Assembly (NCBI GenBank): GCA_036741875.1
Contig: DAINRM010000001.1
Span: 1 to 64,000, forward strand
Reading direction: 5' to 3'
Length of the DNA stretch: 64,000 nt
Origin: HRBIN35 sp036741875
GTDB taxonomy: Bacteria > Patescibacteriota > Minisyncoccia > UBA6257 > HR35
The translations under genes and the position numbers were made by a program. Shown piece by piece: positions 1-7,832 of the stretch (position 1 is the stretch's first letter; each line of letters starts with the position of its first letter). Under the pieces are notes generated by a model. The model searched no databases. It was not told where the DNA came from and saw only the letters and a program-made list of their open reading frames with translations.

Positions 1-429
1 TCCATTTTTGGTTACGCTCCGCCATTTGTTGATGTTTTAATTAATGTAAGTTCTGAAGAAGAATTATTTTTAAGAACTAATGCTAATCGGGATGGTTTTT
101 ATTTATATCAATTAGGAACAGATATTTTAGAAAAAGGAGAACATTACGCTAAATCAAAATCAATTTTAGCTAATCAACTTATAAGTAATTATTCAAGAGT
201 TGTAAGTTTTAAAGTGGGCGAAAGAACTATTACAAAAGAAGTTAAAAAAGTTTGTGGTAAAGCTGATTTAAATTGTGATGGTCGAGTTAATTTAATTGAT
301 TTTTCTATTGCAGCTTATTGGTATAAGAGAAAATTAACACCAGAAGCGAGGGAAAAAGTTGATTTAAACGGCGATGGCAAGGTTGATTTAATTGATTTTA
401 GTATAATGGCTTATTATTGGACCGGATAA
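1..429 (+). CDS. dockerin-containing surface protein, 3' part
   Basis: The frame is open from the first base to the TAA at 427-429, so the 5' end lies outside the window and 142 residues remain. The C-terminus carries two calcium-loop repeats of the type I dockerin kind (ADLNCDGRVNLIDFS near residue 88 and VDLNGDGKVDLIDFS near residue 120). Each has the DxNxDGxVxxxD loop and is followed by a short helix. The preceding 80 residues look like an Ig-like beta domain (TNANRDGFY, then G-E-H). Dockerins bind cohesin domains, and the next two genes encode cohesin-like proteins, so this is probably one half of a cell-surface assembly pair. That pairing is inferred from adjacency. Confidence 0.85.
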   Translation, partial: SIFGYAPPFVDVLINVSSEEELFLRTNANRDGFYLYQLGTDILEKGEHYAKSKSILANQLISNYSRVVSFKVGERTITKEVKKVCGKADLNCDGRVNLIDFSIAAYWYKRKLTPEAREKVDLNGDGKVDLIDFSIMAYYWTG

Positions 430-431
430 AA

Positions 432-1349
432 ATGAAAAAGATTTTATTTTTATTATTAATAATTTTATTGGGTGGTAATTTAGTGTATTCTGCTGTTATA
501 GAACCTAGGTTAGATTATAAAGAAATAAAAAGGGGAGAATATGTTACTATTCCTATTTATCTTGACACTCAATTTGAGGAAATAAATGCTGTCGAAGTTT
601 ATGTTAATTTTTCTGATAACTTAGTTTTTAGAGATTATCTTGATGGTAAAAGCATTATTACCCATTGGCTTGAAAAACCCCATTATCAATCTCGCGACGT
701 CGGACGTCACGAGATTGTTTTGTCTGGGATAGTCGCTGGAGGAATTAGTGGTAGGAATTTAAATTTAGTTGAACTTATTTTTGAAGCAAAAGAAAGTGGA
801 ATGGCAAAAATTGAAATTGATAAAAATTCAAAAGTTTTACTTAATGATGGTTTAGGGACACAGACAAAATTAACTTATTTATCTCAAAGTTTTAATATTT
901 TAGATATAAAAGGAAAACCCGAGATAAAAATTAAAGATATTTTTCCTCCTGAGCCCTTCAAAATTTATCTTGCTAAAAATAAAGAAATTTTTAATGGTAA
1001 ATATTATATAACTTTTGAAACTAAAGATAAGCAATCAGGAATTGCCTATTATGAAATTAGTGAAAAACCAACAAATTTTATCTTCCTAGCAAAACCAGAT
1101 CTCGAAAATTTAAATTTTAAAAAAGCAGAAATTCCTTATATTTTAGAAGATCAAGGTTTAAGAAGTTATATTGTTGTTAGAGCAGTTGATAAAGCTGGCA
1201 ATGAAAGAATAGAAATTTTACCCCCTCAAAGAATAATTATTTACGATGATTTAATTTTACTTCTTGTTTGTTTATTAGTTTTAACTATTTTAATATTAAA
1301 ATTTAGATATAGTTATGAAACATTTAAAAATAAAATATTTGAAACTTGA
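432..1349 (+). CDS. cohesin-domain surface protein with C-terminal anchor
   Basis: This is a secreted 305-residue protein. Residues 1-22 form a signal peptide (MKKILFLLLI, cleavage near YSA). Residues about 24-160 resemble a cohesin fold: an NAVEVYVNFS strand, G-rich turns and the VLLNDGLGT motif that also occurs in the next protein. An Ig-like stretch follows (DKQSGIAYYEI). A hydrophobic helix near residues 275-298 with a short basic tail should anchor it in the membrane. An in-frame ATG at 417 exists, but the ATG at 432 directly precedes the signal peptide and is preferred. The gene follows the dockerin gene by 2 bases and overlaps the next by 35. A GC-rich inverted repeat lies inside the cohesin part (687-717). 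Confidence 0.8.
   Translation: MKKILFLLLIILLGGNLVYSAVIEPRLDYKEIKRGEYVTIPIYLDTQFEEINAVEVYVNFSDNLVFRDYLDGKSIITHWLEKPHYQSRDVGRHEIVLSGIVAGGISGRNLNLVELIFEAKESGMAKIEIDKNSKVLLNDGLGTQTKLTYLSQSFNILDIKGKPEIKIKDIFPPEPFKIYLAKNKEIFNGKYYITFETKDKQSGIAYYEISEKPTNFIFLAKPDLENLNFKKAEIPYILEDQGLRSYIVVRAVDKAGNERIEILPPQRIIIYDDLILLLVCLLVLTILILKFRYSYETFKNKIFET
687..717. repeat. GC-rich imperfect palindrome inside a coding region
   Basis: Two 14-base arms (687-700 and 704-717) are inverted copies with a single mismatch, separated by the 3-base loop CGG. The core holds two GACGTC sites one base apart (696-701 and 703-708). It is much richer in G+C than the surrounding gene, and is translated as the residues S-R-D-V-G-R-H-E within the cohesin domain. 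No second copy was noticed in the window. Confidence 0.7.
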
Positions 1350-2870
1350 AATACTTTTTTATTTGATATTATTTTTCTTACCTGTATTTAAAGTTTTTTC
1401 TGCTGAGCTTTATATTTTACCTTCAAGTAAAAATTTAAATATTGGCGAAAATTTAAATATTACTGTTTATGTTGATTCTTCAGATCAGGCAATGAACGCT
1501 GTTTCTTTTAGAATTTCTTATCCAGAAGATATTTTAAGATTTGTTTCTTTGTCAAAATCAGGTAGCATCATAAATTTATGGGTACAAGAACCTCAGGGAG
1601 GTGGTGGAGAAGTTTTTGCTGAAGGCATTGTTTTAAACCCTGGTTTTACTGGAAAAAGAGGAAAAATTTTAAATGTTACTTTTAAAGCTTTAAAATCAGG
1701 AAAAGCTGAAATAAGATTTGTTTCTGGTTCTGTTTTAGCTAATGATGGATTAGGAACAAATATTTTAAGAAATATGATGGGAGGAAGCTATGAAATTGGA
1801 AGAAAAATTATTGAAGCTCCAACTATTTCATATTTGCCCACTCCTAAAATCTTTTCACCAACACATCCTGATCAAACAAAGTGGTATAACAACAATAATC
1901 CCATTTTTGAATGGAGAATTCCGGATGGAGTGTTAGAAGTTAGAGTCTTATATGGTGAAAATCCACATGCTATTCCAACAGTAAGTTATTCGCCTCCAAT
2001 TTCAAGAAGAGAGCTTCGAAATATTCCGGATGGTTCTTATTATTTTAGTGTTCAATTTATAGGTGAAGGAATTAAAAGCAGTATTGCTAGGTATAAATTT
2101 AATATAGATACAGCTCCACCAATTTTAGAAGAATTTTCTTTAAATTTATTTGATGCCGGTTCAGCTCGATTAAAAATTGAAGCAAAAGACGAACTTTCTG
2201 GAATTGATAAAATTGATGTTTATTTAGATAATAATTTAATTTCGAGCGTAGATTCCGAGACCTTTGATGAAGTAATAAAAGATCTTGATTCTGGAAGTCA
2301 TATATTTAAAGTTACAGCTTATGATAAAGCTGGAAATTCAATTCAAAAAGAAGAAATTATAAATGTTCCTCGACCTGTGACTAAAACNNNNNNNNNNNNN
2401 NNNNNNNNNNNNNNNNNNNNNNNNNNNNNNNNNNNNNNNNNNNNNNNNNNNNNNNNNNNNNNNNNNNNNNNNNNNNNNNNNNNNNNNGAAATTCAATTCA
2501 AAAAGAAGAAATTATAAATGTTCCTCGACCTGTGACTAAAACAGAAATAATTATTCAAAAAGATTATATCCTTTATTTTATGCTTATTTTTGTTTTGGTT
2601 TCGCTCATGATCATTGCTTTGATTATTTATATTACTAAGCATCGAGTGGAAATAATTCATAAAGAAATCAAAAAGGAGAAATTGGAAGCAATTAAAACAG
2701 CTCTTAAAACACATCTTAAAGAAACTTTACAAAACTTGCGACATAACATTAGTTTATTAGATGAAGATCCTAAGTTAAGTCAAAAAGAGAGAGAACTTTA
2801 TAAAGAAATAAAAAATATTTTGGAGGAAGCTGAAAATAGAATTGAAGGAAAATTAAAAGAACTAGAATAA
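1315..2870 (+). CDS. cohesin-domain membrane-anchored protein (split by assembly gap)
   Basis: The gene is interrupted by 100 Ns, but the 55 bases before and after the gap are identical. Deleting the gap and one copy gives a single frame of 466 residues. The parts are a signal peptide (to about residue 29, FKVFSA), a cohesin-like domain (about 30-155, with NAVSFRISYP and VLANDGLGT), and an FN3/Ig-like module around IFEWRIPDG. A second Ig-like module follows (DELSGIDKIDVYLD, AYDKAGN), then a transmembrane helix (DYILYFMLIFVLV) and a charged, helical C-terminal tail of about 80 residues that should be cytoplasmic. Its start lies inside the end of the preceding cohesin gene. Together with the dockerin gene it forms a likely surface-assembly cluster. 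The module order is read directly; ligand and partner are not known. Confidence 0.8.
2333..2387. repeat. 55-base contig-end overlap, left copy
   Basis: These 55 bases recur exactly at 2488-2542, immediately after the N run. The identical length is seen at the second gap, which points to an assembler overlap of fixed size and not to a biological repeat. Confidence 0.9.
2388..2487. other. assembly gap (100 N)
   Basis: Exactly 100 Ns are placed between two copies of one 55-base sequence. The reading frame continues across if the gap and one copy are removed, so the real missing sequence is probably zero. Confidence 0.95.
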
Positions 2871-2880
2871 AAATTGATGA

Positions 2881-2886
2881 TATAAT
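2881..2886 (+). promoter_or_regulatory. -10 box before the transketolase gene
   Basis: A perfect TATAAT ends 7 bases before the ATG at 2894. Transcription starting about 7 bases downstream of the box would begin at the start codon, giving a leaderless mRNA. No Shine-Dalgarno is visible. Confidence 0.55.
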
Positions 2887-2893
2887 TTAAATA

Positions 2894-3874
2894 ATGTTAA
2901 ATCCAGAATTAAAATTAAATCCAAAGATTTTTGATGAGGATGTTGAGAAAAAGCCAATAAGAGATGGTTATGGAGAAGCACTTTTAGAGCTTGGAGAAAA
3001 AAATCCTAATGTTGTTGTTTTGACTGCTGATTTAGCTGAATCAACAAGAGTACATAAGTTTGCTGAAAAATGGCCAGAAAGGTTTATTGAATGTGGAGTT
3101 GCTGAACAGAATATGGTTGGTATTGCTGCTGGCTTGGCTGTTTCAGGAAAAATAGCCTTTATTTCTTCTTATGCTACTTTTTCTCCAGGAAAAAATTGGG
3201 AAACAATAAGAACAACAATTATTTATAACGATGCCAACGTTAAAATTGCTGGTCATCATTCAGGAATTGTTACTGGTCCTGATGGAGCTACTCATCAAGC
3301 AACAGAAGATATTGCTATTACAAGATGCTGGCCAAATATAAAAATTATTTCTCCTTGTGATGCTATTGAGGCAAAAAAAGCAACTTTATATTCAGCAGAA
3401 GTTTATGGTCCATTTTATTTAAGATTTGTTAGAGATAAAACACCAATAATTACAACTGAGGAAACACCATTCGAATTTGGCAAAATACCAATTTTCTGGC
3501 TTTCGGAAAATCCTGTGGTAGCTATCTTTGCTACTGGTCATTTAGTTTATGAAGCTCTTTTTGCAGCCAAAGAATTAGAAGAAGAAGGAATAGAGACTTA
3601 TGTATTAAATGTTCATACTATAAAACCATTAGATATTGAAACTATTTTAGAAGTAGCAAGTAAGGTTAAAGGAATTGTTACTGTTGAAGATCATCAAGTT
3701 GCTGGAGGCATGGGGTCAGCCATAGCGGAATTTTTAGCAAAAACAAAACCAACAAGAATAGAATTTATTGGTCTTCAAGATACTTTTGGAGAATCAGGAA
3801 GCATGAAAGATCTTTTAAAAAAATATAAGATGGATAAAGAAGCTATCAAAGAAGCAGTAAAAAAAATGATATGA
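2894..3874 (+). CDS. tkt: transketolase, C-terminal subunit
   Basis: At 326 residues this is the C-terminal half of a split transketolase: the pyrimidine-binding domain (residues about 15-180) and the C-terminal domain (about 195-315). Diagnostic stretches are RDGYGEALLELG, the glutamate-containing FIECGVAEQNMVGIAAGLA, which matches the cofactor-activating Glu region, and HHSGIVTGPDGATHQ. The thiamine diphosphate-binding N-terminal half is not in this window and must be encoded elsewhere. It transfers two-carbon units in the non-oxidative pentose phosphate pathway, together with the RpiB and Rpe encoded near 50-51 kb. The gene heads a run in which the next start overlaps its stop by 4 bases. 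Confidence 0.9.
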   Translation: MLNPELKLNPKIFDEDVEKKPIRDGYGEALLELGEKNPNVVVLTADLAESTRVHKFAEKWPERFIECGVAEQNMVGIAAGLAVSGKIAFISSYATFSPGKNWETIRTTIIYNDANVKIAGHHSGIVTGPDGATHQATEDIAITRCWPNIKIISPCDAIEAKKATLYSAEVYGPFYLRFVRDKTPIITTEETPFEFGKIPIFWLSENPVVAIFATGHLVYEALFAAKELEEEGIETYVLNVHTIKPLDIETILEVASKVKGIVTVEDHQVAGGMGSAIAEFLAKTKPTRIEFIGLQDTFGESGSMKDLLKKYKMDKEAIKEAVKKMI

Positions 3875-5142
3875 AAGAAATAATCGTAGATTTCGAAAAA
3901 GTAGGTCATAACGGAGTGAGTATAGGTAAATATAAAAATAAAATTGTTTTTGCTTATGGGGTTTTACCAGGAGAAAAAGTAAAGATTAAAATAACAAAAG
4001 AAAAGAAAAATTTAATTAAAGGAGAAATTATTGAAATTTTAGAAAAGTCAAAATACAGAATTCAGGAATTAGAAGATCATTATATTTCTTGCTCTCCCTG
4101 GCAAGTTTTTGATTATGATTATCAAGTAAAATTAAAAAAAGAAATTTTAAAAGAAATATTTAAAGATTTTTCTAAATTAGACATAGAGATAGATAATTTT
4201 TTTTCTTCATCAAAAATTTTTGGTTATCGAACAAAAATAGAGTATTCTTTTTTAGAGGAAAATAACAAATATTTTTTTGCTTTTCATAAAAGAGAAAGTT
4301 TTAAAGAAAAAACAAAGCTCAAGCATGGTTGTAAATTGATTTCAAATGAGGCCAATGAGATGGCTTATTTAGTTTTAGAAGAGATTAATAAAAGAAAAAT
4401 TAAAGATTTAAAAACTTTAATTATAAGAAAAAGTCAAAGATATGAAGACATTCATATCTCTCTTTTAACTACAAATAAAAATCAAGAATTTAAATTCGAG
4501 AATGAAAATCTATCTGGCTTTTCTTTTGTTTATTCTAAAAAAGAAACACCTGCTAGCACTTTTGATAAAATTATTTATGAATGGGGCAGGGAATACTTAA
4601 AAGAAAAAATTTTAAATTTAGAAATAAGATATCATTATACTTCATTTTTTCAAAATAATATTGAACTTTTTGAAAAAACCTTAGAAGTGATGAAAGAAAA
4701 CTCTGATGGATTTAACAAAGTTGTCGATCTTTATGCTGGGGTAGGAGTTATAGGACTTTCTTTAAAGGATCATTTGAAAGAAATTTGGAGTATTGAAATA
4801 GATAAGATAGCCACACAATATGCAAAATTAAATGCAGAGCTTAATAATGTAAAAAATTTTAAAACCCTAACTTTAGCTTCTGAAAAAATACCAAATGGTG
4901 TTTTAGAAAATGTGGATTTACTTATTTTAGATCCTCCACGAAGCGGACTTCATAGAAGACTAATTAATAACATTTTAGAAACTAAACCTAAAAATATTTT
5001 TTATCTTTCATGTAATCCTATAACTCAAGCTCGAGATTTTAATTTTTTGAAAAATAGTTATAAAATTAGAAAAGTATATGGATTTGATTTTTATCCACAA
5101 ACACCTCACTTAGAATCGCTTCTTATTCTAAGTTTAACTTAA
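3871..5142 (+). CDS. TRAM-domain class I SAM RNA methyltransferase (TrmA/RlmD family)
   Basis: This 423-residue protein is a probable uracil-C5 methyltransferase acting on rRNA or tRNA. An N-terminal TRAM domain (residues about 1-60) is followed by the central and catalytic domains. The SAM site is VVDLYAGVGVIGL near residue 288, and FFQNN lies upstream. DPPRSG starts at residue 354, and the catalytic cysteine is C381 in LSCNP. Only one cysteine (YISCSPW) is present in the region where family members often hold an iron-sulfur cluster, so that cluster is probably absent. The start overlaps the transketolase stop, and the next gene begins on its last base. The RNA target cannot be decided from the sequence. 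Confidence 0.85.
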   Translation: MKEIIVDFEKVGHNGVSIGKYKNKIVFAYGVLPGEKVKIKITKEKKNLIKGEIIEILEKSKYRIQELEDHYISCSPWQVFDYDYQVKLKKEILKEIFKDFSKLDIEIDNFFSSSKIFGYRTKIEYSFLEENNKYFFAFHKRESFKEKTKLKHGCKLISNEANEMAYLVLEEINKRKIKDLKTLIIRKSQRYEDIHISLLTTNKNQEFKFENENLSGFSFVYSKKETPASTFDKIIYEWGREYLKEKILNLEIRYHYTSFFQNNIELFEKTLEVMKENSDGFNKVVDLYAGVGVIGLSLKDHLKEIWSIEIDKIATQYAKLNAELNNVKNFKTLTLASEKIPNGVLENVDLLILDPPRSGLHRRLINNILETKPKNIFYLSCNPITQARDFNFLKNSYKIRKVYGFDFYPQTPHLESLLILSLT

Positions 5143-5822
5143 TGAAAACAATAAAAATTTCAAGAAGTAAGATAGAGCTCTTTTTAGATTGCCCTCGCTG
5201 TTTTTGGTTAGAAGCAAAACATAAAATTAAAAGGCCCGAAAAGTTTAGTGGGGGTTATATAGGAAGTAAATATGATCCTTATCTAAAGAAAATTTTCGAT
5301 AAATATAGAGAGAATAAAGAAAAACCAGAAGAATTTAAAAATTATGATTTTGATCTTTTTGAGGATATAAAGAAATTAGAAATTTGGAGAAAAAGGGGAA
5401 TAGAATATTGGCATCCTAAACATAAAATAATTTATTACGGAGAAATCGATGATATATTAAAAAAGGATAATTATCTGGTTCCTTTTGATTTTAAAACAAC
5501 TTTAAGCAAAGAATTTCAAATTTATGAAAGTTATAAAAGACAACTTGAAATTTACGGCTATCTCTTAAAAAAACAAGGAGAAGAAGTTTTAAATCTAGGA
5601 GCTTTTTATGTAGTTAAGATTGATATTAATGAAAAATTTGAAAAGATAGAAGAGAGAAAACTTGTAATAATTGAAAACTTAAATTATGAAATTTACGATG
5701 AGATTTTAGAAAATTTATATCAAATTTATTTTTCAGATAAAGAGCCTGAACCAAGTGAAAATTGCCTATATTGTTTAAGAGATTTTCAAATAAAAAATTT
5801 ATGGAAAAATGGATTTAAATGA
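5142..5822 (+). CDS. PD-(D/E)XK nuclease with paired CxxC motifs (Cas4/RecB-like)
   Basis: This is a 226-residue single-domain nuclease. The catalytic signature is clear: GEIDDIL (D103/D104), DFK (D116, K118) and the downstream QLEIYGY motif (Q134, Y138). Cysteines C17 and C20 near the N-terminus and C208 and C211 near the C-terminus could hold an iron-sulfur cluster, as in Cas4 and AddB-type enzymes, although the spacing (CPRC and CLYC) is not the usual one-plus-three arrangement. There is no helicase or CRISPR gene nearby. It sits in a run after an RNA methyltransferase, so a role in DNA repair is a guess. It overlaps the next gene by 14 bases. Confidence 0.75.
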   Translation: MKTIKISRSKIELFLDCPRCFWLEAKHKIKRPEKFSGGYIGSKYDPYLKKIFDKYRENKEKPEEFKNYDFDLFEDIKKLEIWRKRGIEYWHPKHKIIYYGEIDDILKKDNYLVPFDFKTTLSKEFQIYESYKRQLEIYGYLLKKQGEEVLNLGAFYVVKIDINEKFEKIEERKLVIIENLNYEIYDEILENLYQIYFSDKEPEPSENCLYCLRDFQIKNLWKNGFK

Positions 5823-6138
5823 TATTGTGAATCAAATAAATTTTAAAGATTTTTTTGAGATTTTTAATAATTTAGGTTTTTTCAACTTAAAATTTTTTGG
5901 AATACCAAGTTTAAGTCAAATCTTAAATCTAATAAAAAGTTATCTTTCTTCTGAAAAATTTATTTTTTTATTAATTATTTTTATCTTAATTTTTATCATT
6001 GTTAAAAGAATTTTAAAATTGATTCAATTTTTTTTATCTTTAATTACCACCCTTTGGCTTACCTTGATTGTTCTTTTTTATCTAATTAGAAGCGGAGCTA
6101 TGGACAAACTTTTTTATCTCTTTAATAAATTCTTTTAA
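5809..6138 (+). CDS. small hydrophobic membrane protein
   Basis: I do not recognise this 109-residue protein. After an amphipathic N-terminal half (about 45 residues) it has two long hydrophobic stretches, FIFLLIIFILIFIIV and FLSLITTLWLTLIVLFYLI, so it should span the membrane twice. Its 5' end overlaps the nuclease gene by 14 bases. Its 3' end overlaps the convergent Nudix gene by 57 bases. The length of the hydrophobic run and the tight coupling favour a real gene. Confidence 0.55.
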   Translation: MDLNDIVNQINFKDFFEIFNNLGFFNLKFFGIPSLSQILNLIKSYLSSEKFIFLLIIFILIFIIVKRILKLIQFFLSLITTLWLTLIVLFYLIRSGAMDKLFYLFNKFF

Positions 6139-6564
6139 ATAATCCAGAACATAATTTTGGGCTTCATCAAGAGAAAAATATTTCATTTGATCAATTTCAG
6201 GAATTATTATTTTTTTACCACTTTTTGGGGGAAATTCAATTAAGACTTTATTGCTTTTGGGTATAAGATTGTCTCCGAAATCTTTTTCAAGAATAAAAAA
6301 TTTTATAATTTTATCTTTTCTATCTAAATTTTTAAAAAAACTTATTTTTTTCAAATCTTCATCTGTTAATCTAAGACCAGTTTCTTCTTTAAATTCTCTT
6401 AAGGCTGCTCCTAAAAAATCTTCTCCTTCTTTTACTTCTCCTTTAGGTAAGTCCCACGAATTTTTTTTATTTTGCCAAAAAGGACCACCTAAGTGAACAA
6501 GAAGAATTTCTATGTTTTTATTTTTCCTTCTGTAAACTATAATTCCAGCGCTTATTTTTTTCAT
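6082..6564 (-). CDS. Nudix hydrolase
   Basis: This 160-residue protein has a complete Nudix box: G42, E48, then R56-E57-F-K-E60-E61-T-G63-L, matching GX5EX7REUXEEXGU. The N-terminus (SAGIIVYR) and the WDLPKGEV stretch are like Ap4A/Ap6A-type and general house-cleaning Nudix enzymes, which hydrolyse nucleoside diphosphates linked to another moiety. The exact substrate is not readable. It is a lone minus-strand gene between two plus-strand runs and ends inside the preceding membrane-protein gene. Confidence 0.85.
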   Translation of the reverse strand: MKKISAGIIVYRRKNKNIEILLVHLGGPFWQNKKNSWDLPKGEVKEGEDFLGAALREFKEETGLRLTDEDLKKISFFKNLDRKDKIIKFFILEKDFGDNLIPKSNKVLIEFPPKSGKKIIIPEIDQMKYFSLDEAQNYVLDYLKEFIKEIKKFVHSSASN

Positions 6565-6614
6565 TTTTTATCTTAAAATGATAACCAGTTATTAAGTTAT
6601 TTTAAATAAAATAA

Positions 6615-6878
6615 ATGGGAAATTTAAGTGAAGAAATAAGAAATTTAATAGAAGAAAAAATTGAAGACCTTGGATATAAAATAAAAAGAATTGAAATTGG
6701 AAGAGAAAGAGGTATAAGAAGTGTTACTGTTTATATCTTTAAAGAAGATGAGCCTATTGGTATAAAAGATTGCGTAAGAGTTTCCAGAGTAATCGATCCT
6801 ATTTTAGAAAAAGCTGATATTATTAAGGAAAGGTGGATTTTAATAGTTTCTTCACCTGGTGAAGATGAAAAAAGGTAG
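6615..6878 (+). CDS. rimP: RimP-like protein, N-terminal domain only
   Basis: The 87 residues match the N-terminal domain of the ribosome maturation factor RimP: EDLGYKIKRIEI, a VTVYI strand, the DCVRVSRVIDP helix and the ILIVSSPGED end. Full-length RimP is about 150 residues, with an SH3-like C-terminal domain that is missing here. The downstream sequence goes straight into the endonuclease III gene, so no lost second half is visible in another frame. RimP assists 30S assembly; whether the single domain suffices is unknown. It overlaps nth by 14 bases. Confidence 0.75.
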   Translation: MGNLSEEIRNLIEEKIEDLGYKIKRIEIGRERGIRSVTVYIFKEDEPIGIKDCVRVSRVIDPILEKADIIKERWILIVSSPGEDEKR

Positions 6879-7554
6879 CAAAAAAGAAAATAAATTGGAT
6901 AAAAAGACTTTAGAAAAAAGAAAAAAAATTTTTGAAATTATAAACAAAGAACTAAAAAAACTTTATCCTGAACCTAAAATTGCTTTAAATTTTAATAATC
7001 CGTGGGAGCTTTTAGTGGCAGTTATTTTATCTGCTCAAACAACAGACAAAAAAGTTAATGAAGTTACAGAGAAACTTTTTAAAAAATATAAAACTTTGGA
7101 TGATTACTTAAAAGCTGATTTAAATGAATTTTTTCAAGATATTAAAAGTATTAACTACTATAGAAACAAAGCTAAGTTTATTTTAGAAAATGCAAAAATT
7201 ATCAAGGAAAAATTTGCTGGGAAAATTCCTCAAACCATGGAAGAACTTTTAACTCTTAAAGGAGTAGCTCGAAAAACAGCAAATATTGTTCTTTCAGTGG
7301 GATATGGCATTTTTGAAGGTATTGCGGTAGATACTCATGTAAAAAGATTAAGCAAACTTTTAGGCCTTACTAAAGAAACTAAACCTGAAAAAATAGAAAA
7401 AGAATTAATGGAAATAATTCCTAAAGGTCCTGACTGGAGAGATTTTCCTTTAAGACTTATTCAGTATGGAAGAGAATATTGTCCTGCCAAAAAACATAGC
7501 CATAAAAACTGTCCTTTACATATCGCTCTTAAAAAAGAAGGTATCAAAATTTAG
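6865..7554 (+). CDS. nth: endonuclease III-like DNA glycosylase/AP lyase
   Basis: This 229-residue protein removes oxidised pyrimidines and cuts abasic sites. The helix-hairpin-helix is LLTLKGVARKTAN, with the catalytic lysine in ARKTA; the catalytic aspartate is in VDTHVKRL. ILSAQTTDKKVN is the typical Nth N-terminal signature. At the C-terminus, where Nth normally has four cysteines for a [4Fe-4S] cluster, only two are present (YCPAKKHSHKNCPL), so the cluster is probably missing. A GTG six bases upstream (6859) could also start the gene, but the ATG is preferred. Translation is probably coupled to rimP. Confidence 0.88.
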   Translation: MKKGSKKENKLDKKTLEKRKKIFEIINKELKKLYPEPKIALNFNNPWELLVAVILSAQTTDKKVNEVTEKLFKKYKTLDDYLKADLNEFFQDIKSINYYRNKAKFILENAKIIKEKFAGKIPQTMEELLTLKGVARKTANIVLSVGYGIFEGIAVDTHVKRLSKLLGLTKETKPEKIEKELMEIIPKGPDWRDFPLRLIQYGREYCPAKKHSHKNCPLHIALKKEGIKI

Positions 7555-7823
7555 AGTTCCGAAAGAAGTTTAGAAATAGTTTCTTCTAAAATTTTAGAGA
7601 GTTCCTCTTCTGGCAAAAAAGAAGAAAGTTTTTGATAATAAGAAGTCATCAATTTAGTCAAAACGTCCATTTGAGTTAAATCTTCATAATTTTTTGCCTC
7701 TTCCAAAAGTTCATTTTTAGCTTTTTCAAGCTCTTCATTTTTATTAGGAAATTTAGTTAAAAGATCTTTGTTTAATCTTTCTAAAAACTCACTAAGATAA
7801 TCTAAATAATTTTGATTAGCCAT
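7551..7823 (-). CDS. small helical hypothetical protein
   Basis: This 90-residue acidic protein is predicted to be all helical: ELEKAKNELLEEAKNYEDL and a C-terminal EEELSKILEETISKLLSEL. There is no signal peptide, cysteine or known motif. It lies 9 bases downstream of pheT on the same strand and is probably the last gene of the dnaB-recR-pheS-pheT run. Its stop overlaps the convergent nth stop. I do not recognise it. Confidence 0.6.
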   Translation of the reverse strand: MANQNYLDYLSEFLERLNKDLLTKFPNKNEELEKAKNELLEEAKNYEDLTQMDVLTKLMTSYYQKLSSFLPEEELSKILEETISKLLSEL

Positions 7824-7832
7824 TTTTTATTT

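Noticed and set aside
2532..2870. A separate 112-codon gene after the first N gap
   Set aside because: Its beginning lies in the 55-base duplicate. After joining the contigs it is the C-terminal end of the cohesin protein, in frame.
5142..5822. A CRISPR-associated Cas4 and adjacent array
   Set aside because: No repeat-spacer array and no other cas gene are visible anywhere in the window. The nuclease is kept as a stand-alone PD-(D/E)XK protein.
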